NCBI RefSeq assembly: GCF_000340215.1
Contig: NW_006921553.1
Coordinates: 249,100-313,099 of the forward strand
Direction of reading: 5' to 3'
Source: Pseudocercospora fijiensis CIRAD86
Taxonomy: Eukaryota > Ascomycota > Dothideomycetes > Mycosphaerellales > Mycosphaerellaceae
DNA length: 64,000 nt
In this document: positions 1 to 11,879 of the stretch, one piece after another
Position numbering within the stretch: position 1 is the stretch's first letter
Layout: each line of letters starts with the position of its first letter
Position numbers and translations under genes: made by a program
Notes under the pieces: generated by a model
Seen by the model: the letters and a program-made list of their open reading frames with translations, nothing else
What the model was told of the DNA's origin: nothing
Database searches by the model: none

Positions 1-3000
1 GGGCGAAACTTGTCTAGCGCCCGAGTATCTTTATCCGTAATACTTAGTTCTGTTCGACCTACTGTCGCGTTAGAGTATGGGGATTGTAAGTACTTAGAAA
101 CCTAATTACTAATATGCCTAGCCGAGTCGGAGATATTACTATTGTCGCTAAACTAGAAGTTACGTTCTATATCGCGCGTCTCTTTAGTCGATAGCGATTA
201 GTCGACGAAATCAAACCGTACTATAGAAGGCGACTAAACAGGGTAGAGGTACCCCTTTATATCGTAGGCATTAACGTGTCTCTATACCGAGGCAGTTGCG
301 ATAACAGCTAAATTAGATAGTTTGCTAAAGGGGGTGCTACTTAGGCCGAGAACGAAAGGATAGCCTATAAGACTAGCGACGGCAGTCCACTCTTTAGCGC
401 TATATGTCTTAGTAATATAAAACTCGTCGACGATAATAGTCGCAGCTAGTATACGAAGTGGTAGCGGTTTCGAATTAGATTTCTCCGACCGTGTCTAGGA
501 CTTCTATTTCTTAGCTCGTTCGTACGTTATAAAATCTAGTACGTTAGATATTATAGTCGAGGTAGTAAGGACGATCCATTTATAGTACTATAAACAAGGG
601 GGTACTTCTATATCCTCGTGTTTAAGTAATAAGCGCACCGGGACGCCTTTTTTAAACTACTACTTATCTACAACCTTTATACCGAACACCTGTTCTAGTT
701 CTAGCCGAGTCGGGAGCGCTATATAATCGAGATAAAGAACGTCCTCGATATATACGACCTAGTTATAGTTCTACGGACTAGTTCTATTGCGTCTCTTATC
801 TTTCGTTAGCTTACTAGAGTCTTTTATAAGACACACGAATATAGCTCCGGGGGGTATAAAGTTGTCGATCTTATATATCTAGTTTTCGGCTAGCTGCTTC
901 GGAATACAGACAACGTAAACGCTAGGGCGGATAACCGGCTTTGTACCGCTAGCTAATACCTACGGATCGAACGCAATTTTCTTATTTAGCCGAAGTCCTA
1001 GGTTAACCGACGAATTAGATAGCCGAAAGGGATAGGCGTTAGTAGTTAATAGCCCGTTATTACTCTATACCCTCTACTATATCGAGGTTATAGCGACGTA
1101 CCCTAACGCATATGCCGTCTTGCCTATACCTACGTCTATACCGCCGATATAGAAGTCCGCGCTAGCAACGGAAGCTAGAAGCGTCTAGGTAATTGTATAG
1201 AATTAGTAAGACTTTAACGGACGAGTCGATCTCTAATTAGGCGGAATAACGCCTATACGCGGCGAAGTCTAAGAGGGATCGAGTAGTCTAAAATCATATA
1301 TCAACTTAAAGTTCTTAGCGTCGAGATAGGAGTATGCGTTACTAGATAACTGCTTCTCGACGTCGGTTTCTATATCTAAATCTATCGACTAGCTAGGTAT
1401 CGCCGACGAGATCTAATCGATAAAATTTACTAACGTCTAGATCGGTAGAGGGTCGGCTTAGACTTCTGCTTGCGTGCCCGGTAGTCGTACGGCGAGTTTA
1501 GGCTTATTCGGATCTAGTAGCGATACGATCTAACTCGGTAACGACTCGATCTATTTCTAGCGAATTCGATCTCGCTTCGAGTCGATTATATCTCCGGCCT
1601 TCTTACTATTAGTATTGTCGGCTTTGCTCGGATTAATTTTTCTATTATCCTTAGCATTGTTACTAGCATTTGTCTGCGCCGGAGGTTGTGCTAGGGATAG
1701 TACTAGTCTATTTGAAGCGTGCTATATCTTAGGTAGAGTAGAAGCAATATAGGTCTTTACCGTATGCTCTATCGTATCGGGCTATACGGAACGGACGGCC
1801 GTTCGAACTAAATTGTCGAGGGCGACTAGAAGTAAAGCAGTGTTCCTATTATAACCGTTGTCGCGGAGCACCTCCTTAACTGCCTTATCGATAGCCTACT
1901 AAATCGCTATTATATCCGCGGCGACGTCGGCTATAGCTTTTCGCGCGGCTGCCTGCCGAGCTGCCTCCTACTCTTTATGTATCTTCCGGAATCTATCCGC
2001 GATAAGCTGTTTATAGCGCTCGCGATCGGCGCGATCCTTACGAGCGAGTCGGTCGTCCTTAGCTTACTTAATAGCCGATTTCGTAGGCGACTACGGACCC
2101 TAACCGACATTGATTTCGGCAGGATTACCGGCTATAGAAGCACCGTACTAAGCTAGGTCGATAGTTCTAGAAGCCTTAAGTAGGGACGGTCGACGATATA
2201 TAGAAGGTATCCTAGTATAGTCCGTTATATTTTTGCCGACGAGGAAATCGAGTCTAGTAGAAATCCTAGTATCTAAGCTGTTGTATATCTCTATAGCTAG
2301 GGAGTGGAATATCGGATTAGTCTTGCATTTAGAAAGACCTTTAGGGCCGCGAGCTAGATCGATTACTACGAAGAATTCGTACTTCTACTGTTCGGGCGAT
2401 AGCAATAACTCTCGTACGAGCTAGAGCCGTAACAAATCCTTTGCACTAATATTATTAGAAGTCTTCGATTATAGGACAGACTAATTTAGGCTAAACACGT
2501 CGTAGTCTACCGTTAAAGGTAACCGCTAGTCGACAATACTAAACTATAACGTAATCTCAGCCCGGTCCGGCTTAATAGGGCGTAGCGCGTCGGATATTAT
2601 TAGATTAGTATCCTTGCTACCGTACGAATCTCCTAGCGTTATTCTCTTAAACACCCGACCGGCTCTACTAGTCTTACTAGCAGAGGTAGAACTTGCTCTA
2701 CGCTTAGGTATAGAGGGCGTAGTTTGTCGGGATCTATTAGTCTCGCTCTCGGATACGTCTTCCTCTTTAGCATTATTACCGGCCGGCGGGGTAAACTTGT
2801 CCCTTATAACCTTCTATATAAGGCGGCATACTAAGTGGACTGCAGACCTCTAAATTTTATTATTCGGACTATTTGCATTGTCCTACGGAAGCATTCCCCT
2901 AACGTACTACTTCGGAGCCTGTTTAGGATCTTTAAAGTACTATTCGGGTATTAACAGCGCACGTCTAGGTTTAGTAGGATAGTTGAGGTTGCTAGCAATA

Positions 3001-3300
3001 GCGTATACTATAGCTTTCTCCTCCTTATAATGCCCCTTAACGGGCTAGCGACTCCACTTCCCCTTTAACTAGTTGAATAAAAAATGTTTCTCTAAATACG
3101 GAAGGAGCCTTTTTATTGCTAACGTAAGAAGAGGCTTGTCGATGCTATATAGGTTTAGTATGACATGTTTAGGGACGTCTTTGCCGCTATTTAAGGCTTT
3201 AATTAGTAGCTCGTTGTCCTTCAGCTAGTCCTCGACATTCGTAGAGACTACTATCTCGGTAAAGGTAGTAGGCGACGAGTTTGTAACTAGTATATAGCAT
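1..3300 (-). pseudogene. RIP-killed SF2/SNF2-like helicase, C-terminus beyond the left edge
   Basis: One minus-strand frame can be followed from about 3,300 towards position 1, broken mainly by TAG/TAA at expected Gln/Trp codons. The N-terminal part (about 3,300-1,200) has no family I know and contains a charged, Ala/Arg/Lys-rich likely coiled-coil stretch. A reading-frame change near 1,150 fits an intron or indel. After it comes a P-loop, GIDVGIGKTAYAL (GKT at 1,116-1,124), like SNF2 motif I. Further on there is a DExH-type motif, IIVDEF (about 423-437), and shortly after it GLSSTPF, matching motif III (usually TGTP). Later helicase motifs would lie off the window. No intact ATG is seen; the start may be an ATG turned to ATA near 3,290. 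If this is a RIP target it was multicopy, so it may be a transposon-borne or dispersed helicase rather than a host remodeller. Confidence 0.55.
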
Positions 3301-4780
3301 TAGTATATAACAAGTCATACTGATTAGTAATACTTATATAACAGAGGTTAGGGACTATAGATCGACAACGACGTACACTATCCGAGAGTAGTAGATAAAC
3401 TAATAGAGTTAGTAAAATTCGCTATACGTTAGGGTCGGCGGAGGTAAGAATAGGAGCGGAGAGCTGCTTATGCCCGCCGACCCTAACGCGAGCCGTTAGA
3501 GTTGCGTTATACAACGAGTGTCTGTATATACTAGCTTAACGCTAGTCGAGCACGACGGCTGAGTTACATAGTACGGCCTATATACGAGTTAGAATAGGGC
3601 ATTAGCGAAGGAAATAACATACTATACGTACGATAGGGAGGGTAAGGGGGTGCATATGTATAGAACAGGTGTATTAGTGCGAGTTGATAGTAAATATTAA
3701 AGAAGGCAGTAATAAGGAAAGGTAACGACCTTAAATGCCTACCTCGTAACCGGGTCGGTTAGCGAGTCGGGCCTAACTAACTAATAAATCGACGAAGTAA
3801 GGCATCTAGCGCTTAAGTATGTAATAGTTCAGTTACGCAACTAGTAACCGAAGTAATAAGGCTGCAGATAATCGTTATAGTATAAACCCCTATACGATAG
3901 ACGGTTCTAGATGCAGGACTAACAAGTCGCAGTAAACATAGTACTACGTAACAAGTAATCGAAAGTTAGTGAAGTAAATATAAGCCTATCTATAGTAGAG
4001 TTGCGACTGCGATCGCCGGCGCGAGACGCGAGTGCTTATAAGCTACGCAATATAGCCAAATTAACCGATCTATGTCCTTATAGTAACTAACAATTATTAT
4101 ACGATAGCGGGTAGACTAGACCCGCTATAGTACGAGGGTATAGGCTAGTAAGGCGGTTAGTCTTAGGATCCGAGAGCAGGGCATACAGATAGTTCGAGCT
4201 AACGATTAAGATAGCATGTTTTCTATAGATGCTACCAACTCTATCGGCGGCGAAAAGGCATATGTTTAGCTATAACGAGTAGTAAACAAAGGCATAAAAC
4301 GATCGAAATATTCTATAGATCGTGTACTAGAGTAGTAGTCTACGTAGGAGGCCGAATAAACGACCGTATATAAATCCGCGGCAATACAATACACTAGGCG
4401 TAAGGTCAAGAAGCGAGATAATAGATAACGTAATTTACCGAACCCGCTGCCGAAGTTAGTAATAGAGGATATAGAAGTTGCCTAGTAGGCTTAGTACCCG
4501 ATTCGACACCGAATTAGGGCCCGAGTCGGCATTAGCAAACCCCGCGACTAGAGTAGTTCTAGTTTCTACTACTAACTAACGTCGACTTTCTACTACGCTA
4601 TATATACAACTACCGCCTTCGAGAATGCTACGTACTCAACTACCTCGCGATTAATATTTAATAGGCGGTATTACCCGCGGCCTTAGCCTATCGCCGTCGA
4701 CATACTACGCATTTTACGCTAGCGTCGAGAGGTCAATTTAGGAGTCTAGTTGGATTAGTAGCACGTTCCGATTACTATTA
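3301..4780. other. RIP-affected spacer between divergent frames
   Basis: I see no frame that holds together here. The stretch has the same CpA/TpG-poor, CpG-rich composition as its surroundings and contains the inverted repeat at 3,427-3,488. Given the orientation of the neighbours it may once have held their promoters. Confidence 0.4.
3427..3488. repeat. Perfect 15-bp inverted repeat, 32-nt loop
   Basis: CGTTAGGGTCGGCGG (3,427-3,441) and its exact complement (3,474-3,488) flank a 32-nt loop that keeps TG dinucleotides. It lies in the space between two outward-facing degraded coding regions. It could be a cruciform, a replication or transposase site, or a remnant of a smaller element. The match is exact; any function is inference. 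Confidence 0.8.
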
Positions 4781-7700
4781 TTGCCAGAACGCCGAAGGAC
4801 GCAAGGTCACCTATACGACTTAGTATTAACAGACGAGAAATACGAAGAAGAGTTCCCTAAGGCAGTAAAGCAGATCCGTACGGTAGAGGGACAGACTGCG
4901 TTTAGGTGCCTAGTGTATAAGATTTGTTCTAATTATCGCCGACGGACGAGACGAAAAACGGTGCGCGTAACAACGCGTAGAGTCGGCGATACTAGCGATT
5001 GCGCGGAAATTGCTATATCTACGGATACTAGACTAGCGACACTAGAAGGATCTAGAGCGGTGCCGCCGTACCGCGTACTAAATAATATATAGCAGAGCAT
5101 AGTTATAGTATAAGAGCAGAACGGGAAGGTGAAACCTATATATCGACTATATAAACTCGATTATCGCTAGCCTATAGTTAGAGGCCGCGCGTTAGTAGGA
5201 GTCGATAATATAGACCTCGAACGATTAGTTAAGATGCTGCGGGTAGATTGTAGTTTCGAAGCCGGCGTCGACGCCTTGTATTAGATAAGCGACTAATATA
5301 GACACGTTCGAATTAACAACGAGCGACAGTAGAGGGCTAGTCTATCCGACACATTAGGCAGAGGCCTACAGCTGCGATTTGCAATCTATAGGCAAATTAA
5401 GGAGGTAGAACGAGCGTAAATGTAAACGTAGAAAAGCGAGATAAATAATTAATTTCACCAAGTCCGATATAAAAGTCCTACTCTAACAGTAATAGGCACT
5501 AATCTATTTATTAAACGGAAGGCAAGATGCCCCGACTACGATAAGCACTACGCTTTAATCTTAGACATATGCTAATATATAGTGAGCATATTACGTATAG
5601 CAGTCTTAAGCGCCGCGATCTCTTCCTTTATCTATTTAATCTCGGCCTATATTTAAGTACCCTAATCGCGCTATAGCGATGGCGGACTCGGGGTAGCCCG
5701 ATAGTTAAGGAAAGGCTGAATCGGCTACGACTAGCAGTCGTCGTACTAGGGTAGATTGTATGCATCTAGCTAATCTAGTTAGAATTGCATCTATCGAGTA
5801 TAGGGCCTCTACGGTGTTATTAACCTCGAATTGGCTAAACACGCCGATAGAGATAGTTCTAACTAACCCGTAATGCTGCGAGGCGGCTTCGAAGGTATAT
5901 ATTCGACCTAGCGGATTAGCTAACGCCGATTAATTTACCGATAAAGAACATACATCTATATATACCGTAGTAGCGACCGAGCGAGGAATAAATAGTCTAA
6001 ATACGCCGATTGCTTTAGTGCAATGTCGATAGTATTGCTATATACCGTCGGTATAGACTACAATAATTACCGCTAGACTAATAATAGCGCTAGATTAATA
6101 GTTCCCGAATCCGACTCGCGACCGAATCGGGCTAGCGTCGATAAGGTACGAAAATAGCGAACAGTCTACAGGCTACGATTATACTTCAGCGTTAGCGGGG
6201 CATATCCGATAGGACTAATAAGCGATTATAGACGGCGACTCGGGCAGTCTATATAGGAGTAGAAGATAAAACCGCAATTTAATACCCCCCTTTTCGTAGA
6301 ATAAACAAGCACGAAGACGCGTACAGTCTAATATATACTACGTTAGATTCGTAATAATACTACTACTCGTTGTAGTACACTTAGGATAGGTCGCAACCAC
6401 AAAGAAGATAAATACAGAACTGAGTCGTTATCTAACTCGACAGAGTCGGATAGGGATACTAGATTCGAAGAAGAAAACGGGGAGGATACTCGTTTATATA
6501 TAGCGACTAGTATTAGATCGAAATTCATAAAGGTAACGTACGCTAGAGCACGGTAACAGAGGACTAACGTAACTAGCATAAGGGCAAGAATGGTAAAGAT
6601 CCGGCAAGGCTAAAACGGAAGCATAGCGACGACAGGGCGGATTAGAGCGACGATACAAAGCTATTAAAACGACGTAAGAAGCGAGACAAAGGCTTAACGA
6701 CTTCTAGTAAAGAACGTTTAAATCGAAAGAAGGGCTTACTCGAAGCAAGGGAGCAAATCTTATATAACGAGACGCGTCGTAAACTATTCGCTATTACGTT
6801 AACTAGGGCCCGAGGATATGAGACGATGTTTCCTACTACCCAAACCCTAGTATAGGTAGACGAAACAATTAAGGAGGTATATAGTGAAAACTACGATCGA
6901 TTACTAGCTTTACGTACAATAGTGCTATAGCCGGGTAGCTATATACCGTCGAGAGACGTAGTCTAAGCAGTCGGTAGAGATCCCGATATAACAGTATCGA
7001 GACTAATATTAGAATAGTTGCGAGAAGCTATACGAAAGGAGCGAGGCTATATTAATACCTATATCCGATTAACCTTAACAAACTAAGCACCGATCGTAAT
7101 AACCGATACTCTAAAAAGGATAGCATACGCTAAGAGGATGCTCGATAACTAAATCTTCGAGTGCTACGACGAGAAACTAGTAAGACCCTCTCTAAAATAG
7201 CATAGTTACTAGATAATAGCTAACGGTCGACATATGCTACGCGCTACCTTAGTAAGCTTATATACAAATGTCTAGCGGGTGTACTACTCCGGCAGGATCG
7301 GCGAGGCTAGAAGACACATATCAAATAGTACTACTATAAAGTCACCCCTTTTATAATATTGTCTACCGCTACGGTACTCGGTAGAATACTAACCGGATAG
7401 TCGATAGAGTCGCATTCAACTAAAGTTAGAGGTAAAGCGATCTAGCTAGCCCTAGATTACAAGTTAATGCACTAGCCGTTCCTAGATCGGATAACTGCGT
7501 AGAATGCGACGGATTAAGCTACTCGTAACCTTCGGTTGTCGAAAGCGTAGAAGATATACGTACGGTATATAGGTAGAGTATAGGATACCCCTAAATTATT
7601 AATAAATGACTTCGAGAGCGTACGTAACGACATCGATGCACTTATAGCAATCGACGTCGTTTTAGATTCCGACGATAAAGGCGGATCGATCGAGCGCTAT

Positions 7701-8420
7701 AGTAAGAGTAGTCTACGAGCGCCGTGTTTCTCTTACCTACTAATATAATCGACAGGTCCTAAAGCGTCTACCGGGCAACAATTAAGTAAACAACTTAAAG
7801 CCGGCGACAATGCGATAGATAGGTTAGCGGAGGCGGAGGCCCTACCTAAGAAAAACGATATTAGACTGCCTATACTATAGAGTAGTTTCTAAGCGACAGA
7901 TTAGGAGCCGATAGGGGCTGCTAATCCGTTTGCTTCGGTATAGGGAGGTAACGGCACAAGTGCAACCGAGACAATAGAATACAATAGAACCGAAGACAAT
8001 TAATACTAAAGGTATAGATATACCGCGGTAATAGCAACAGGGAAGGATTGCGCGCTAATTACTATAAGAACAGTAGGTATTCCGACTAGTCTTATATAAT
8101 AGACAAGACTTCATTCGCGGCGGTAAGTGATCGCGTTAGGGATGTATTAGGGCTAGAAGAGGGGGAGTAGATATAGTAGGCGGATATAGAGGCGGACGGC
8201 GGCAAAGTTAAGGAGATAGCATTTAACGAGGAGACGTAGGATCGAAGAATTAGGAGATATATAGTAAAAGAGAAGAAGAAGTCGAAAGGAAACAAACGAA
8301 AGAAGGTAGAGGTATATCGCTTCAATATAGCCGTAGAGGACGAATAGAATACATTCTTGTTAACCGTAATAAATAGATGCCCTATACAATATAACGAAAT
8401 CTATTAATACTATACGAGTC
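4781..8420 (+). pseudogene. RIP-degraded multi-segment coding region, family unknown
   Basis: A plus-strand frame is fully open at 4,781-5,092 and continues with TAG breaks to about 5,500. It is strongly basic (a run reading NYRRRTRRKTVRVTTRR) and begins without an ATG, so the true start is not visible. Further open segments on the same strand lie in other frames: about 6,780-7,340, about 7,590-8,085 (Gln-rich once TAG is read as former CAG), and about 8,100-8,400 (Lys-rich, reading EKKKSKGNKRKKVEV). The frame switches fit introns or indels. I recognise no domain. Its partner is the divergent helicase on the left. It could be one gene or two, and could be a component of the same mobile unit. 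Confidence 0.35.
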
Positions 8421-8663
8421 GGTCGCTAAGTCGGTACTAACTTAGTATACGTAGTAGACGTATGCAAATGCTAGTAGTTACCCGAGTATGCGTATAAACG
8501 TTAGATGTTAGTAGAAGCAACTATCGTATAATATGCAGATCCGATAGAAAATGTAATTCAAATACTAGTACTAGTATATACGACGACTCGAGCCCGACTC
8601 GATATACGAGTCGGACGGTAAAGAACAAAATTCTCAACACGAACAGATTTGCTAGAATTTCTA

Positions 8664-8774
8664 GATCGCGACGATCCTATTAGACAAGATCTTTAACGTA
8701 CGATCCTAAGGATCCTAAGGATCCTAAGGATCCTAAGGATCCTAAGCGATCCTATCGATAGGATCGTCGCGATC
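8664..8774. repeat. 17-bp inverted repeat enclosing GATCCTAAG x5 and a palindrome
   Basis: GATCGCGACGATCCTAT at 8,664-8,680 is exactly complementary to 8,758-8,774. Between the arms sit five perfect copies of GATCCTAAG (8,702-8,746), each junction forming a BamHI palindrome, followed by a perfect 20-bp palindrome at 8,747-8,766. The whole could fold into one long hairpin. It marks the boundary between the unknown plus-strand region and the truncated Gypsy element. Confidence 0.85.
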
Positions 8775-8799
8775 GGTAAAAAAGTTTCCGTAACGTATA

Positions 8800-11660
8800 A
8801 TCCGTCTTAAGGAAGGTAGGAAGGGACGGGTCCTACTAGGTAAGTACTAGAGCGCGGTAGAATTTGTCTTTTAGCGTCTCGAACGCTTTGTCCTATTCTT
8901 CTCCCTAGAGGAACGGGGTTCCTTTACCGGTAAGCGCGGTTAATAGTACGGAGATCTTAGAATAGTTCGATACGAATGTACGGTAGTAGTTCGTAAATCC
9001 TAAGAAACGACGAACTTCCTTTTAGGTCTTAGGTGCTACCTATTTTTATATAGCTTCTACCTTTTCGGGGTCGGCTAATACTCCTCCTCCGTTAGCGTAG
9101 ACGATAAATCCTAGGTACTTAATCTTTTTCTAGGCGAATTCGCTCTTTTTAATATCGAGGTAAAGGCCTCTATTCTAAAGCTTCTTAAGAACCGCCCTTA
9201 CCTTATAGAAATAGTCTTCCCTCGACCCGCTCGAGTAGATAACTACGTCGTCTATATACGCTAATACGAAGTCGTCTAGATACTCCTATAGGAGAGTGTT
9301 AATATACTATTAAAATATAGCCGGGGCTCCGGATAAACTAAACGGGCATACTAGCTATTCGAACGAGCCTAGCCTAGTCCGGAAGGCCGTCTTATACTTG
9401 TATCCTTCTACTATTCCAATCTTATAAAAGGCCGAGACTACGTTAACCTTAGTTAACTACCGGGCCTCCGTTAGGTTCCTTATAGTGTCCGGGATTAGTA
9501 GGAGGGGATATCTGTCTTACTTCGTTAGAGCGTTAAGCGCCCTATAGTCGTAGTAGAACCGGAGCCTACCGCCGGGTTTCTTAACGAATAATACGGGCGC
9601 CGCCGCTTCGGAGTTCGCGGGTCTAATAAATCCCTTCTTTAGGAGTTCGTTAAGTAACTTTCGTAAGACTAAGAGCTCCTATTTCGATATACTATAAAGC
9701 GGGCCCTAAGGGACCTACGGCTAGGATTTGTCTAGGTTTTTATAGAGTTCTATCGTATAGTCGATATCGGGGCGATAGGGCGCTAACTTATCGGCTTTCC
9801 TTTAATAAAATAGCGCGGCTATATTACGAACCTCCGGAGGTAGCTTTTTCTTTAGCTCCTCGATCGTCGAATGTTCTTTCGTCTTTAGGGCCTTTTTAAT
9901 GTCCTCGGCAATTATAGCGGTAAGTAGGCTCCTAGTAGCGTCGATCGTAGCGATATTCCCGCTTATATCGAATTCGTAGTAGTAACGCCCTTTATTAACC
10001 TAATACCGGGCCCTTTCGTAATAGTACTAACGCTTTTCGGGCGCAGTCCTAACCTTATTATATACCTTCTATAGGTTCCCTAGGATAAGGGGGAAGGCTA
10101 ATCCCGGTACGATATAAGTATATACTATCTACCAGAACTTGTTAATTTCTATCTAGAAGGCGACGACTCTAATAATCTTTACGTCCTATATCGTAGACGA
10201 CGCTCCTTTTACTTCTCGGGACTCTCGGCTAATATAGCTAAGCCCGAGGCCTTTAGCTAGGCCCGTATTAATCGTAGCGTAGTACTAGTATCCTTCGTCG
10301 ATAAGAGTAGAAGTTCCGACGTTATTTTCGAGGACTATATCGGTATATATAAGGTTCCCGTTTATATCCTTTTTAACTTCTTCCTATTTCCTTATTCGTA
10401 CTTTATCTACTCTCGACTCCTAACTCTAAGCGAGAGTTACTCTTTTCCCGAGTCGGAACTACTTAAGTCCGACTAATCCTCCGCGTCTTCTAGTATAGGT
10501 TATACGGAGGTAACGCTAATCTTAATAGGTTAAACCGGCGGTATATACGGGTAGTCGCGAATATAGTACCTACTCGCTCTATAGCGGAAGTAGAGCTTTT
10601 TCTCCTTACATTTCTCTCTCTCTATAAAGTCGACCTATTTAGCCCTAGGCTTCCCTACTATTCCTTACTAACCTCCGCGGTTCTTCTTACGGAAGGCGTT
10701 CCTTTAGGCAGGGGTTATAACTACGTCCCCGTCGGAGTCGACTTTTAGGTTCGCCGTAGAAGCCGTATAGGGTAGGATAACTACCGAAGGGCTCGCGGTC
10801 TCCTTCTTCCTTTCTTACTAGCGTTTCGTAGCCTATTTAAACTAGTCCGTCGATTCGAGGTTCGTTATAATTCGCTCGACTTCCTCTATATAGAGGTAGT
10901 AATCCTTAATCTTTAGTATAGCGGCGGTATAAGTCTTAGCTACGTTTAAGAAGGTATTCTTTAAGTATCCGATTTTTGTATTGTCGGTCTAGCGGTCTCT
11001 ACCTACGCTTAGTAGGAGGCCGTCGAATTCTAGCTAGTAGTCGTACTAGGGTTGTCCCTAAGTATACCTTAGGGCTTAGAGTTGCTCTAGCGCCTTAGCG
11101 GCTTCGTTACTATCCGCGAATACGTCCTCGAGTTGCTAGAAGAAAGCCTCGGAGTCCTTTCCTTTCGTAAGGCTTCCTCTTTCCTAGAAGTAGCGTATTC
11201 TAGCGCGTTCCTTCGCCGGTAGGGTATCGTAGATAGTGTCCTAGTAGTAATCTTCGGAGAGCTTTAGTTTTAACCCGGAACGAACTCGGTACGAACTTCT
11301 TAGTCGTAGTAGGTAGTCCCGAAATATCTTAGCTTTTCCGTCCTACGATAGTAGCTTCTATTCGCGTAACGCCGTTATATTTTAGCCGGTAGCCGAGAGG
11401 GTTTCTAGGAGTCCTTTTAGGATCTCGTTCGTAGACTAGTCTTACGTCGTACTAGTTTCGGTAGACCCGGCCTAGCGAGATACTTCCGCCTATTAGAGCG
11501 TAGAGCGCGTAGCTTATAGCTAGGCTTCTATTGTCTATTGCCTAGTATAGAGACTCTCGAAGGCGCGATAAATCTTATCCCTAGTTATCTCTAGCGTAGT
11601 AGGGATAGCGTTCCCCTAGCCTTCTTACTCGGGTTCCTAGTAAACCTTAGCGTTTCCTAT
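8800..11660 (-). mobile_element. Truncated Ty3/Gypsy retrotransposon, gag to RT/RNase H
   Basis: Read on the minus strand, gag lies at about 11,650-10,600. It ends in a zinc knuckle whose four ligand positions are all Tyr (10,551-10,592). A protease-sized region follows, then a Gypsy reverse transcriptase with [13 protein letters not shown], the catalytic YIDD (9,247-9,258) in VLAYIDDVVIYS, and RRFLGFTNYYRTF leading into RNase H (about 9,000-8,830). Integrase and recognisable LTRs are missing, so the element is cut near 8,800. Stops are almost all TAG at Gln/Trp positions. No start codon is assigned. The family call is firm because the RT motifs are in order; the outer limits are approximate. 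Confidence 0.85.
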
Positions 11661-11879
11661 AATAAAGATCGAACCTAATATTACGGGTAAGCAACGCGTA
11701 CGTAGATGCTAGATATAAGACTTAATAGGTTCGATAAAGAGCTAGGTCTATCTACGTAAATCCGAATAGTTTTATATAGTACGCTAAGCGCTAAGTAGTA
11801 GGTTAGAGTCGCGTAGGCCGAATGCCTAAGGCTAGCGCTTTCTACTTAGGGCGTAGCCCTTTATAGGTTATAACCTGCT

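Noticed and set aside
6343..8325. Minus-strand frames at 6,343-6,579 and 8,092-8,325
   Set aside because: They are antisense to plus-strand segments that read better as protein. The antisense of RIP DNA is stop-poor because TAG becomes CTA.
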